The position numbers and the translations under genes are program-made. From Liolophura sinensis (taxonomy: Eukaryota > Mollusca > Polyplacophora > Chitonida > Chitonidae): DNA of 64,000 bases. A model generated the notes under the pieces. That model did no database searches. It saw only the letters and a list, made by a program, of their open reading frames with translations, and had not been told where the DNA came from. Where the stretch lies: the NCBI RefSeq assembly GCF_032854445.1, contig NC_088296.1, forward strand, positions 26,097,448-26,161,447. The letters are read 5' to 3'. Numbering within the stretch: position 1 is the stretch's first letter; each line of letters starts with the position of its first letter. Positions 20,601 to 33,350 of this stretch are shown one piece after another.

Positions 20601-23015
20601 CTGTGACCAACACAGTCGGTATACTTAGTCAATTTACACAGGAAGACGCTGGGTATATCTGTAACTAACCCAGTCGATATACTTAGTCAATTTACATAAG
20701 AAGACACTGGGTATATCTGTAACTAACCCAGCCGATATATTTAGTCAATTTACATAGGAAGACACTGGGTATATCTGTAACCAACCCAGTGGGTATACTT
20801 AGTCAATTTACACAGGAAGACACTGGGTATATCTGTAACTAACCCGGTCGGTATACTGAGTCAATTTACAAAGGAAAACACTGGGTATATCTGTAACTAG
20901 CCCAGTCGATATACTTAGTCAATTTACATAGGAAGACACTGGGTATATCTTTAACCAACACAATCGAAGATACTGGGTATATGTGTAGCTAACCCAGTCG
21001 GTATACTTAGTGAATTTGCATAGGAAAAAACTGGGTATATCTGAAACTAAACCAGTCGAAGACACTGTGTATATCTGTTACCAACACAGTCGATATACTT
21101 AGTCAATCTACATAGGAAGAAACTGGGACTATCCCTAACTAACCCTGTAGAAGAAACTGGGAATATCTGTAACTAACCCTGTCAAAGACCCTGGGTATAT
21201 CTGTAACTAACCCAGTCGATATACCTTGTCAATTTACACAGGAAGACGCTGGGTATATCTGTAACTAACCCAGTAGGTATAGTTGGCCAAATCACATAGG
21301 AAGAAACTGGGTACATCTGTAACTAACCCAGTAGGTATAGTTAGCCAAATCACATAGGAAGACACTAGGTATATCTGTAACCAACACAGTCGATATACTT
21401 AGTCAATTTACAAAGGAAGACACTGGGTATATCTGCAACTAACCCAGTCGGCATACTTAGTCAATTTACATAGGAAGACACTGGGTATATCTGTAACTAA
21501 CCCAGTCGGTATAGTTAAACAAATGACATAGGAAGACACTGGGTATATCTGTAACCAACACAGTCGACATTCCTAGTCAATTTACACAGGAAGACACTGG
21601 GTATATCTGTAACTTACCCAGTAGGTATACTTAGTCAATTTACACAGGAAGACACTGGGTATATCTGTAACCAACACAGTCGACATACTTAGTCAATTTA
21701 CGCAGGAAGACACTGGGTATATCTTTGACCAACACAGTCGACATTCCTAGTCAATTTACACAGGAAGACGCTGGGTATATCTGTAACTAACCCAGTAGGT
21801 ATACTTAGTCAATTTACACAGGAAGACACTGGGTATATCTGTGACCAACACAGTCGGTATACTTAGTCAATTTACACAGGAAGACGCTGGGTATATCTGT
21901 AACTAACCCAGTCGATATACTTATTAAATTTACATAGGAAGGCACTGGATATATCTGTAACTAACCCAGTCGATATACTTAGTCAATTTACATAGGAAGG
22001 CACTGGGTATATCTGTAACTAACCCAGCCGATATATTTAGTCAATTTACGTAGGAAAACACTGGGTATATCTGTAACCAACCCAGTTGGTATACTTAGTC
22101 AATTTACACAGGAAGACACTGGGTATATCTGTAACTAACCAAGCCGATATACTTAGTCAATTTACATAGGAAGACACTGGGTATATCTTTAACCAACACA
22201 ATCGAAGATACTGGGTATATGTGTAGCTAACCCAGTCGGTATACTTAGTGAATTTGCATCGGAAAAAACTGGGTATATCTGTAACTAACCCAGTCGAAGA
22301 CACTGTGTATATCTGTTACCAACACAGTCGATATACTTAGTCAATCTACATAGGAAGAAACTGGGACTATGCGTAACTAACCCTGTCGAAGAAACTGGGA
22401 ATATTTGTAACTAACCCTGTCAAAGACACTGGGTATATCTGTAACTAACCCAGTCGATATACTTATTAAATTTACATAGGAAGAAACTGGGACTTTCCGT
22501 AACTAACCCTGTCGAAGAAACTGGGTATATCTGTAACTAACCCAGTAGGTATAGTTAGCCAAATCACATAGGGAGACACTGGGAATATCTGTAAGTAACC
22601 CAGTCGAAGACACTGGGTATATCTGTAACTAACCCAGTCGGTATAGTTAGCCAAATCACATAGGGAGACACTGGGTATATCTGTAACTAACCCAGTCGGT
22701 ATAGTTAGCCAAATCACATAGGAAGACGCTGGGAATATCTGTAACTAACCCAGTCGAAAACACTGGGAATATCTGTAACTAACTCAGTCGAAGACATTGG
22801 GTATATCTGTAACTAACCCAGTCGAAGACACTGGGAATATCTGTAACTAACCCTGCCGAAGACACTGGGTATATCTGTGACTAACCCAGTCGAAGACACT
22901 GGGAATATCTGTAACTAACCCTGCCGAAGACACTGGGTATATCTGTAACTAACCCTGCCGAAGACACTGGGTATATCTGTAACTAACCCAGCCGGTCATG
23001 TGGATATACTTAGCC
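17651..23015. repeat. Large 58-bp satellite with higher-order structure
   Basis: About 5.4 kb of a unit near CACAGGAAGACACTGGGTAT, ATCTGTAACTAACCCAGTAG, GTATACTTAGTCAATTTA. A distinctive irregular block beginning TTTAACCAACACAATCGAAG recurs at 19481, 20950 and 22188, so multi-unit blocks of about 1469 and 1238 bp were duplicated. The 3' end (22.5-23.0 kb) switches to shorter units linked by CAGTCGAAGACACTGGG. Confidence 0.96.
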
Positions 23016-23790
23016 AAATCGCATATGAAGACATTGAGAATATACGTAACTACCTGATATACGTATACGCACAAATTAATTATTGCTACAATTTATTAAG
23101 AACCTTCCAGCTGACAATCGGTTAAAAGCAGTTGTACAATTGTAAATTTTTGAAATCACCATTGCGATCGTAGGCTAAATTTGACTCGTGCATGAAGGTA
23201 GCCTGTGTCATTGGAAAATGTACCAGTTGACACTTTTTCTTGCCTTTATTTTCACGAGAGTTCTACGTCATGATGAATCCACAGGTATAAAACATGTGTG
23301 AACTTTTTCAAAACATCTTTTTCAGACAATTCAACTGCATATCTTTGGAAGCCGAGTTAAAAAGCACTTTATCTATGGGAATTATTTGTACTTATCTTTA
23401 AGTTGCGGGCGAAATAAATATTTTTAATAGGTTCAACCCGATTGTAATTTCTGATTGTAAATTACAACTATCGCAGCTTGCAATCCCTTGGGGCAGAGGG
23501 CCCTGATTGTAGGCTAAGGCTACGATCGAGATCTTAGTGATTTACGATAAGTTTAGGCCCACGGTCCCTTTGTGCAAGCGGCTCGCGATTCCATTACCTT
23601 GTTTTCACGTTACTGTTTGAGTAATTCTAGACCAGGTAAATCCCTATTAACATCATTGCATCTTTTCTACCTAATTCTGCTTAAACCATGGTACTAGTTG
23701 TCTAAGTTGCTATTATTTCAGCATTTGCATTAACTATTGAAAGGAAACCTTAACTGAATTAAACGAAGAAGAGGCTGAACTTCAGTGATT
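23016..23790. other. AT-rich unique stretch
   Basis: No coding exon or RNA gene recognised. Contains short palindromic A/T stretches (TTGTAATTTCTGATTGTAAA region) of unknown meaning. Confidence 0.4.
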
Positions 23791-24095
23791 GCTTGAGACC
23801 TTTTGGTAACTATCACGCTGACGTCTTTGTTCCGGTTTTAACCGTTCGGTAACTATCACACTGACGTCATTGTTCTGGTTTTAACCGTTCGGTAACTATT
23901 ACACTGACGTCATTGTTCTTGTTTTACCGTTTGGTAACTATCACACTGACGTCGTTGTTCTGGATTTACCGTTTGGTAACTATCACAATGACGTCGTTGT
24001 TCTGGTTTTAACCGTTTGATAACTATCACACTGTCTTCGTTATTCTGGTTTTACCGTTTGGTAACTATCACACTGACGTGTTCTGGTTTTTACAC
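23791..24095. repeat. 43-bp array carrying CRE-like TGACGTCA sites
   Basis: About seven copies of GTTCGGTAACTATCACACTG, ACGTCATTGTTCTGGTTTTA, ACC. At least two units hold the perfect palindrome TGACGTCA and others hold TGACGTCG or TGACGTCT. Confidence 0.9.
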
Positions 24096-25069
24096 GAACT
24101 GGCTATGTTGTAATCTTTGTCATAATGCTTCCTACAAGCAGTAGGGCCTACTGTAAATATCAAACCAATGCAAACACTCAGTGAATTCACCTTTCCCATC
24201 AGTTTGACTGAGGACGCGAGACGTCTCGTTGTAGGACGTGTAGATTTTCACAGGATAATATAATCACTAAATTTAATAGGCAAGTGTGTCATATCTGAGA
24301 AGAATCGTGTACAATGTGCTATCAGCATCGCTTGTTTGTGCTCTGGGATTGTTTCCGGCTGCCTTCTCGACGGAATTCTGCCTCTAGAAGAAACTCTCAG
24401 CCGGTAATTTACAGTCAGTTGAGGGTAAACTCTCCCATACATCACGACATGTTCGTGGTAGCCCAGGGACGAAACAAAGCTAAATCTCCATGTTGATTGC
24501 CTTTTATTTAGACGTTTAATAATTAACTGTCTTTCGTTGCTCACGTCTGGAGTAGTGCGCTCAGCCAGTGTTTATAGCTCTCTGCCGCCTCAACAACCGC
24601 ATGGTGGAGTACGTCGAGGAGGCCCGCTCAGCTGTCAAGTATTCCCTGGGTGGTCAGGGTTCTAGCCGATTTAGGCTGTGTACAAAACTGAAATCATACC
24701 ACAGGTGGTTAGGGAATGCTGAAATTAAGGAACGGCCGTAGATTGACCAGTAGTTAAATACAGGCGGCAGATGTATATTCTGCAGTCAAGGCTCATAGAG
24801 TCCACACGGGATTTTAGTGGGAAGAGAGTGGCTTGTAATACATTTCCAGCCATTAACTGTTCTTGTTCCAGAGAAATTCTGTGGAAGAGATTTGGAGTGA
24901 TTTGATCCTCACAGGTGAGATTAATATTTGTTTTCCAGTGCATGATATTTAAAGCTGATCAGTCTGTCTCTTCGGAGGAAGCGATAGTGTCATCAAGTGA
25001 TGAACAGAATCCGTGGCATGATATACATGCACATGTGCATTGAGATAACGTCACCGAGCCTTTTCCTTT
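24096..25069. other. Unique stretch with one weak exon candidate
   Basis: Mostly low-copy sequence. 24556-24741 (+) is an open stretch of about 61 codons (including NNRMVEYVEEARSAVKYSL) ending in TAG. It has neither a convincing acceptor nor a recognisable domain, so I do not call it as a gene. Confidence 0.35.
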
Positions 25070-25345
25070 ATGTCAGTCCACTGTTTTAGTCCAGACGGCA
25101 TAGAGAGTAGCCCTTTAGGTCAATCCACTGTTTCTAGTTCAGACGGCGCGGTGTCTTGTCCTTTACGTCAATCCACTGTTTCTAGCTCAGACGGCGCAGA
25201 GTCTTGTCCTTTACGTCAATCCATTGTTTCAAGCTCAGGCGTCACCTTGTTTCTAGCCCAGACGACGCCGAGTCTTGTCCTTTTTGTCAATCCACTGTTT
25301 CTAGCTCAGACGGCGCAGAGTTTTGTCAATACACTGACACTGCAG
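25070..25345. repeat. 48-bp array
   Basis: About six copies of GTCAATCCACTGTTTCTAGC, TCAGACGGCGCAGAGTCTTG, TCCTTTAC. The last copies are shortened. Confidence 0.88.
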
Positions 25346-25494
25346 ATTTGCCGGGTTCATCAGCATGACAGTGTTTGGAGGACACTTCTGTGTAGACTTC
25401 TCTGGCACATACTATGTACACGGATAAGTTTAGCAATTGGAAATTTTAGATTGAAGTTTAATAATGTGTAATAATTTAATACGGTCGTCTCGTA

Positions 25495-25945
25495 ATCTCA
25501 TACATCAGGTCTCTTCGTCACCGGTCACATCTGGCGCCTTGTGACCTGTTACATCTTGTCCTCTCGCGATTTCTTATATCTGTTCCCTCGCGACTGCTTG
25601 CATCCGGTTGTTTCGTGACCTCTTATATAAGGTCACCTCGACCTCTTACATCCGATGCCTCGTGACCTCTTACTTCTGTCGCCTCATGACCTCTTACATG
25701 TACGTCTGGTCCCCTCACGACTTCTTACATCCGGTTGCTTGGTGACCTCTTAGATCAGGTAGGCTTGACCTCATACATCAGTTCGCCTCGACCTCTTACA
25801 TTCGGTCGCCTCGTAACCTCTTACTTCTGATTGCCTCGTGACCTCTAATTTCTGTCGCCTCGTGACCTCTTACATCTGGTCCTCTGGTCCCCTTGCAACT
25901 TCTTACATTCAGTCGCCTCGTGATCTCTTACATCTGGCGTCTCGT
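25495..25945. repeat. Degenerate ~23-bp array
   Basis: About 18 diverged copies of a unit near TCGCCTCGTGACCTCTTACA, TCTG. Confidence 0.85.
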
Positions 25946-26114
25946 CAGCTGCATCAAACTTCACTTGCAATTTTGTAAATAATAACGGGAAAGAAGTGAA
26001 GGAACGAAAAACTACACCTTTATTGTTCTTAGTTCTGAAGATTGGCTTGAATTGACTGGAAAAACCGGTTGTACCATCATGAGACTTTTGTGCCTCAAAT
26101 ATCAGAGGCGAACG

Positions 26115-27872
26115 GCAATTTTAACAGTTTAAATAACGGTAGACTACACTCTACATTACGACAAAAAACCGTAGACCACATTGTGTTGGACGACGGAGAA
26201 ACGATGGATTAGACTCTACTGGACGATAAAGGAACGGTAGATCACACCGTCCTGGACAATAGATAAACGGCTAACCACACTCTACAGGACGAGAAACGGT
26301 AGACCACACTGTCCTGGGCAATAGAGAAACTGTAGACTACACTCTACAGGACGATAGAGAAACCGTAGACCACACTGTCCTGGGCAATAGATAAACGGTA
26401 GACTACACTCTGCTGGAGGATAGAGAAACGGTAGACTACACTCTACAGGACGATGGATAAACGGTAGACTACACTCTACAGGACAATAGATAAACGGTAG
26501 ACTACACTCTACAGGACGATAGAGAAACGGTAGACCACACTGTCCTGGGCAATAGATAAACGGTAGATTACATTCTACAGGACGATAGAGAAACGGTAGA
26601 CTACACTCTACAAGAAGGACGTACTGGACTTTAGTGGACGACAGACAAGCGGTGGGCTAGACCCTGCAAAAAGAGAAACAGCAGTTTACATTCTACTGGA
26701 CGCCATCAAAACAGTAGAGTACAATCTACCGGACCATAGAGTAACGATGGGGTACACTCTACTAGACGACAGTTAAGCTGCAGACTGCACTCCACTTTTC
26801 GATATAGAAAGGGCACATTACACTCTTCTAAATGCCAGAGAAACAGGACTACACTTTACTAGACGCTGTGGAAACGACAGACTACAGTCTACTGGACACT
26901 AGAGACACGGGTCTACACTCTACTGGGCAACAGAGAAACGGTAGATCATATTCTAATGAACGATACGTAAATAGTAAAATTGACTTCACTGGACGACACA
27001 AAAACGATAAAGTATACTTTACTGGACGATACACGAACGGTAAAATTTACCTTACTAGACGGCGCAGAAACGGTAAACCATTCTTTACTGAACAATACAG
27101 AAATGGTAAACCATACTTTACTGGACGATACAAAAACGATAAAATTTACTTTACTGAATGATACAGAAACGGTAAACTATACCTTACTTGATGATACAGA
27201 GACGGTAAACTATACTTTACTGGACGACGCAGAAACGGTAAATTTTTCTTTACTGGACGACAAAGAAACGGTAAACTTTACTTTACTGAACCATACAGCA
27301 AAGGCAAACTTTACTGGACAATACTGAAACAGTAAACTCTACTTTACTGGACGATACAGAAATGGTAAAATTTACTTCACTGGACATTACAGAAACGGCA
27401 AACTTTACTTTACTGGTTGCTACAGAAACGGTAAACTATACTTTACTGGACGACACAGAAACGGTAAACTATACTTTACTGGGCGACACAGAAACGGTAA
27501 GCTTTACTCGACGACACAGAAACGGTAAACTTTACTGGACGACACTGAAACGGTAAACTATACTTTACTGGACGACACTGAAACGGTAAGCTTTACTGGA
27601 CGACACAGAAACGGTAAACTATACTTTACTGGACGACACAGAAACGGTAAACTATACTTTACTGGACGACACAGAAACGGTAAGCTTTACTCGACGACAC
27701 AGAAACGGTAAACTTTACTGGACGACACAGAAACGGTAAACTACACTTTGCTGGGGATTCAGCAAAGGTAAACTATACTTTACTGGACCACACTGAAAGG
27801 GTAAACTATACTTTACTGGACGACACAGAAACGGTAAACTATACTTTACTGGACGACACAGAAACGATTGAG
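26115..27872. repeat. 33-bp array with two sequence classes
   Basis: The left half (to about 26.8 kb) uses ACGGTAGACTACACTCTACA, GGACGATAGAGAA. The right half uses ACGGTAAACTATACTTTACT, GGACGACACAGAA. The units align base for base, so this is one array with a diverged and a homogenised end. The 11-codon period opens long plus frames without gene support. Confidence 0.93.
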
Positions 27873-28642
27873 AATCAGCTCAGCTTCTGGAGACATATTT
27901 TACAACGTGGTTTCCATACCCCCGTAAATAAACCATCCATAAAGTCAGCGATCCCGCCTTTCTAGTTAGATAGGGGGAGGTAGACCAGAATTATCTGATC
28001 AAGGAAACTGGCATTTAGATGGTATTTATTAGTTTAATGGAATATCTAACTTCAAGCATGAAAGGGTTCAGAAGAGTTGTGAACCGGTCATATTCTGTAT
28101 GGTCTAAAATCTAGGTCTAAGACTATTTGGCCGCAATGTAGCGGAGTACAGATCAACGGTTTCCGGTTTAGTCCCACACTGGCACTGGTTTAACCATATC
28201 GTGGGGACCTGCCCACAACTGAATCTTACAATCCGTGACAGGAAGCCATGTCTGAAGGTGAGGTTGTTATCTGCCGGCTGCTCCCGCCATCTGCAATCTC
28301 TCCGGCATAACTGTGTAATGAGTATCACCGCGCAATGGGCCAATCCAGTCGCTTCTAATGAGAGAACGTCCGGTTAATGTAAACCCAGTCAATTGCGGAT
28401 GATAAGGGAAGCTAAACACATGTCTTATAACACGCTGATGTATGGCGGCTTGTTGACATCAAGTGGTCTTAGGTATTTTAATGTTAATGTGTATAAGGAT
28501 CCAGTAGAGGGCATCAAGTCGGTAACATCGATGTGCGAAGTATCAAAGCTCACATCGTTGATCTGTACACACGCTGCTACATGTATACCAAAAAAAAGGG
28601 GGGGGGGGCTCCGTGTAAAGAGCCCCGGTATATAGAGAAACC
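27873..28642. other. Unique spacer with a poly(A)/poly(G) tract
   Basis: No gene recognised. 28590-28608 is a run of A followed by about ten G, a likely error-prone tract. Confidence 0.45.
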
Positions 28643-28817
28643 TAGGGGTCTCCGTGGCTGATGTGGTAGCGTACTGGCGCGGCCCAAACTGTCATCAACT
28701 TGTGGAAGGGCGTGGGTTTTTCGCTTTCGCTGCCCGGTTTCCTCCCATCATAATGCTGGCCGTCGTTGTATAAGTGATGTAAAACGGCGTAAAACTCCAC
28801 TCAAATAAATAATAAAT
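28643..28817 (+). mobile_element. SINE family A copy, internally deleted
   Basis: Head GGTCTCCGTGGCTGATGTGG TAGCG, then CCCATCATAATGCTGGCCGT, ATAAGTGATGTAAAACGGCG and an AAATAAATAATAAA tail. The middle segment and the TATTCTTGAG box seen in other copies are missing or altered. Confidence 0.82.
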
Positions 28818-29510
28818 GTAGAGAACGCTGGAGTGAATATTATAGATCACCTCACCTGGCACAGAACAGCTCGGGTAGAACCTGTGTTGTTCACTATCGT
28901 GAATCCTGGATCATGGAAACTGTGACAGTCACTATAAGTACATTTACATGTACACAGATTTTCGGCAAAGGGTTTTTCTAATGTCAGAGTCTCGGACGTA
29001 TACATATCTGCTTAAGAACGTAGAGTGTTTGTAGCTTTGTCCACTTTGTCCTGTAGGAGAATAATGGTGTTTCGAATTCCATCCATTACTGAGCACCAGG
29101 GTGTCATGAGAAATAAATGCTTCGTATTGTCATTTTGTCCACGCAGATTTATATTTAGTATTTGTAGTAAATTCTAAGTAACCTTATCACTCTATAAATA
29201 AAATAGCCTACCACATAAGACTAACCGAGTCTTTCCGATATCATTCCGGAGGAGAGTCACGGAGCGCATCATCACCAGACCTCGTCTACCCACAAGCGTC
29301 GATACAAAGGCTGATAACCTAATGTTACGGACTGATTGTGCATGACCACAATGATTTATGTACAAAGTGTTCGACTTCACTGTAATCTGCGCCGGACCAT
29401 CGGGTACATGTGCAAATCATTTACGCATAAAAGTGAATTGGAACTGTAATAGCTCATGCTCCTATACTACAATTATGTTTTGTGACTTATTAACGACATA
29501 CATTATATTC
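28818..29510. other. AT-rich spacer
   Basis: No gene or RNA recognised. Confidence 0.4.
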
Positions 29511-29866
29511 CATCACGTTCTTAACATCATCGGGTATACCTCACAATGCCATCACGTTCTTAACATCATCGGGTATACCTCACCATGCCATCACGTCCAT
29601 AACATCACCGGGTATAAAACACCATGCCATCACGTCCATGACATCATCGGGTATACCTCACAATGCCATCACGTCCATAACATCACCGGGTATACCTCAC
29701 CATGCCATCACGTCCATGACATCATCGGGTATATCTCACCATGCCATCACGTTCATAACATCAGCGGGTATACCTCACCATGCCATTGCGTTCATATTAT
29801 CAGCTGGTATACCTCACCATGCCATCACGTCCATAACATCAGCGGGAATATCTCACCATGACACAG
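29511..29866. repeat. 39-bp array
   Basis: About nine copies of CATCACGTTCTTAACATCAT, CGGGTATACCTCACAATGC. The 13-codon period opens two plus frames. Confidence 0.92.
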
Positions 29867-30775
29867 GACCACACAGCCTCCAGGCACAGGATCACAGAGT
29901 CTGCTGGTAACACATTCCCTTGACAAATTAGGACAGGACAACAAGCACAGAACCACACAGCCTTCAGGTACAGGACCACACAGACTCCAGGCACAGGACC
30001 ACACAGCCTTCAGGCACAGGACCACACATCGTCCAGGCACAGGACTACACAGCCTCCAGGCACAGGACCACTCACACTCCTAGCACAGTACCACACAGAC
30101 TCCAGGCACAGGACCACACAGCCTTCAGGCACAGGACCACACAGCATCCAGGCACAGGACTCCACAGCCTCCAGGCACAGGACCACTCACACTCCTAGCA
30201 CAGTACCATACAGACTCCAGGCACAGCACCACACAGCGTCCAGGCACAGGGCCACACGTAACACATTACATTGACAAATTAGAGCGGGAGACCAGGCACA
30301 GGACCACACAGCCTCCTGGTAACACATTACCTGAAGAAATTAGGACGGGAGACCAGGTACAGGACCACACGCCCTCCTGGTAACACATTACCTTGACAAA
30401 TTAGGACGGGGGGCGATGGACAGGACCGCTAAGCCACCTGGTAACACACTACCGTGACAAATTAGGACCGGAGACCGGGCACAGGACCACACAGCATCCT
30501 GGTAACACATTACTTTGACAAATTAGGACGGGAGACCAGGCACAGGACCACTCAGCCTCCTGGTAACACATTACCTGAAGAAATTAGGACGGGAGACCAG
30601 GTACAGGACCACACAACCTCCTGGTAACACATTGCCTTGACAAATTCGAAGGCGACTAAGCACAGAACCACGCTACCCTCTGGTAACATCTTGCGATGAC
30701 AAATTAGGTTGAGACACCAGGCGCGGGACCACGCTATCCCCTGGTAAGACATTCCTTAGGACGCGAGTCCTGACA
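29867..30775. repeat. 23-bp array grading into a 61-bp composite array
   Basis: 29.87-30.26 kb repeats ACCACACAGCCTCCAGGCACAGG. From there the unit expands to about 61 bp by including CTGGTAACACATTACCTTGA and CAAATTAGGACGGGAGACC before the next copy. Confidence 0.9.
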
Positions 30776-31470
30776 AATTAGGACGCGAGTTCGATTCATG
30801 AAGGGATATGTTAAAAGCTCATATTCGTGCAAACAAAAAATTAGAACACTTTTCCTAAATCATAATGTTAAACTGCTCGGATTTGATGACAAAACTATTG
30901 CCTCGTCACAGTTATTAAAAAAAGAACAGTACGCTGGATACTGGGCGGAGTTTAACGTGTTTTGACGGGGGCATCGCCAGTTACCTAATCTGCGATCGAC
31001 TTTGCTTTAAACCCTGCTTTCGACAATGCCACATTTGAAATTGTTTACATGTTTCGGTATAATATAACCTTAAGAAATGAATCATTGTTGGATGTTTGGA
31101 AATTCTGTTATAGGTATGATAGAAGAGAATGTGGTTTCTTGGCAGAAACAGTAGTTTGGAATTCGTGAAGTTTGTTTTACCCGCGTTTTGATGCAGCCCT
31201 TCACATCAAATTACTCTCCGCGTCCATTGTCCAGCATGCCAGTTGCTTTTAAAACATTATGTTGTCACCCGAGGCAATGAGTTCTTAGTGTCGACACCAA
31301 GCTTATGGAGATTAACATTTTGAATTAGAAAAAGTATTCTAGCTGCATTTTCTTTGCAATATTATGGACTTTTAAGATGAACATACAGAAATTGTGTTGC
31401 TAAGTGTCGCTTGCAATAGGCAATTTTGGTAGCAAATATGGCTGATTACACAGAGAGCTGAATATAGGCG
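30776..31470. repeat. Diverged interspersed repeat copy (family shared with 33.5 kb)
   Basis: Segments here match 33.54-33.82 kb: ACAGAGAGCTGAATATA at about 31450 and 33779; CTAAATCATAA at about 30855 and 33669; and TTTTGGTAGCAAATATG (31.4 kb), which is inverted as CATATTCGCTACCAAAA at 33.55 kb. It is probably an old transposable element with inverted arms. No coding capacity seen. Confidence 0.5.
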
Positions 31471-31484
31471 ACTGGTTAACAGAA

Positions 31485-31530
31485 TATTCTTGAGTACGGC
31501 GTAAAACACCAATCAAATAAATAAATAAAT
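31485..31530 (+). mobile_element. 46-bp SINE A 3' fragment with 14-bp target duplication
   Basis: The insert is only the SINE A 3' domain (TATTCTTGAGTACGGCGTAA) and the AAATA tail. It is flanked by ACTGGTTAACAGAA (31471-31484) and ACTGGTTCACAGAA (31531-31544), one mismatch. Confidence 0.85.
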
Positions 31531-31544
31531 ACTGGTTCACAGAA

Positions 31545-32169
31545 CGGACTCCTGTATAGCAGGTGACGGATTCTGACTTCTCATCCTGCCCAGAGGCGCA
31601 TCACTACGGTTAGCGGGACAAACCTACCGCCTTTACCCGTGTGATTTCGTGCGTTGTCACTGAGTCTATGAGTGACCACTTCGTTTGCTTGTATCTTGGC
31701 GCTTGTTATCCAAGAGGCAAATCGTTGATGGAGCCAGCTGAGACCACCACCTCCATCACCCGTAACTCCATTCATCTCTCCCCACTGACGTGTAGTGATA
31801 TGAAGTTACGTTATTTAAGGAAACATAATTTAGCTACACGGCTTTCCATTATAGAATCTGGACACTTTGGATACTTTAATGGGGTTGTCATGTTAGGTTA
31901 TTATGCTGTGTTCTGATCGAGGACTAAATGGGCTACCCGTATCAGAGAGAAGTCAATGGTATAGCGGGGAGATGGGCTACCTGTTCAGTTGGCCACCTCG
32001 GCCTCACATAGTTACAGGAGGATGGGGTAAACCCGGGAAAGAACTGGCTATTTCGCTACATAGATGACAACTTTTAAGTACAGCCGCACCACAAGGAGAC
32101 TGGTCGCCGTCGCCATATTAGAAAAGTCATATACATGCAACTATGTCATATTACATCGTTATATTACAC
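31545..32169. other. Unique spacer
   Basis: Short open frames on both strands with no recognised domain. Confidence 0.4.
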
Positions 32170-32349
32170 CGCGAGTTCCCCCAGGCTTTGCCTGGTTTCC
32201 ACCCATCATAATACTTCTCGCCGCCATATACGTCTAAGTGAAATATTTTTGAGTGCGGCGTGAAACACCAATCAAATAAATAAGTAAATATCAAGGAAAT
32301 ATTGTTGAGTGCGGCGTAAAACATCAAATAAATAAATAAATAAATAAAT
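32170..32349 (+). mobile_element. SINE family A copy with duplicated 3' end
   Basis: Body CCCATCATAATACTTCTCGC, then GAAATATTTTTGAGTGCGGC and an AAATA tail, followed at once by a second 3' domain (AAATATTGTTGAGTGCGGCG) with another AAATA tail. The two tails differ from the consensus in the same way (GTGCGG), suggesting a local duplication. Confidence 0.82.
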
Positions 32350-32889
32350 CATGGCATCATATTTTATGATTTTATTAAATCAGTGATGTAGAGACAGGTC
32401 AGCTCTCGAGAAAAGGTACATATGTATTACCATATGTTCATCATCAGTCTAAGGCGACATGCACATGTACGAATACACGCTGCGACCCTTCAAGTGTTAA
32501 CCAGTGAGGTGCACGCTCCAACATTAGTCCGACAGCGGCCGTAAGACAGGATTTTAGTCACGTGACTGGAGAAGGACGCTGAATTTCCCGGTTTGCTTCC
32601 GAAATATTGCTCATGACGCTATCGTGTAATCAGACAACGTCCAAGGTTGGGTATTTTTAAAGTGTGTATGTCAGCACATGTATGGAGTCTCACTAGATGG
32701 GTTTACTAAATGTTGATTAAACTCGCTGCCAGTTCGACTTACAATACATTTCCCTTAGATAAACAGAGCTCCTCTGGCTGTAAATGATTAGCCAATCGTA
32801 CATTAGCATGGGCATGGGGTTCAAGGTCACCCAGGTTCAAGGTCATACAGAGTGCTGTAAAGACACCAGCAATGCACAGCAACATAGTG
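32350..32889. other. Unique spacer
   Basis: No gene or RNA recognised. Confidence 0.4.
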
Positions 32890-33100
32890 TATTTATTTTA
32901 TTTATTTCATTGGTGTTTTACGCGGTACTCAAGAATGTTTCGCCTAACGGCGATGGTCGGAGAAAAGTGGGCAGAGCGCGGGGAAAACTCACGACCATCT
33001 GCGGGTTGCTGCCAGACCGTCACATGTACAACCGGAGAGGAAGGCAGCATGAGCTGGACTTGAACTCACAGCGACCGCATTGGTGGGAGGCACCATTGAC
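32890..33100 (-). mobile_element. SINE family A copy, reverse strand
   Basis: Reverse complement of the family: a TTATTTTATTTATTT tail, then GGTGTTTTACGCGGTACTCA, and at the far end GCATGAGCTGGACTTGAACT as the B-box region. Close to full length. Confidence 0.85.
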
Positions 33101-33177
33101 TTCCCCAAACCACACAAGCTGAACTCTTATGGACCTACCACCTTGTTTTGTATGTCTAACCTAGCAGAATTCTCATG

Positions 33178-33350
33178 GACGTACGTTACACGTCCCCCGT
33201 TTTACATGACTTCCCCTGTGTTACATGACGTCCCCCGTGTTACATGATGTCCACCGTGTTACATGACGTCCCCCGTGTTACATGATGTCCACCGTGTTAC
33301 ATGACGTCCCCCATGTTACATGATGTACACCGTGTTACTTGACGTCACCA
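33178..33350. repeat. About 20-bp array
   Basis: Roughly nine copies of TTACATGACGTCCCCCGTG and TTACATGATGTCCACCGTG in alternation. Confidence 0.88.
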
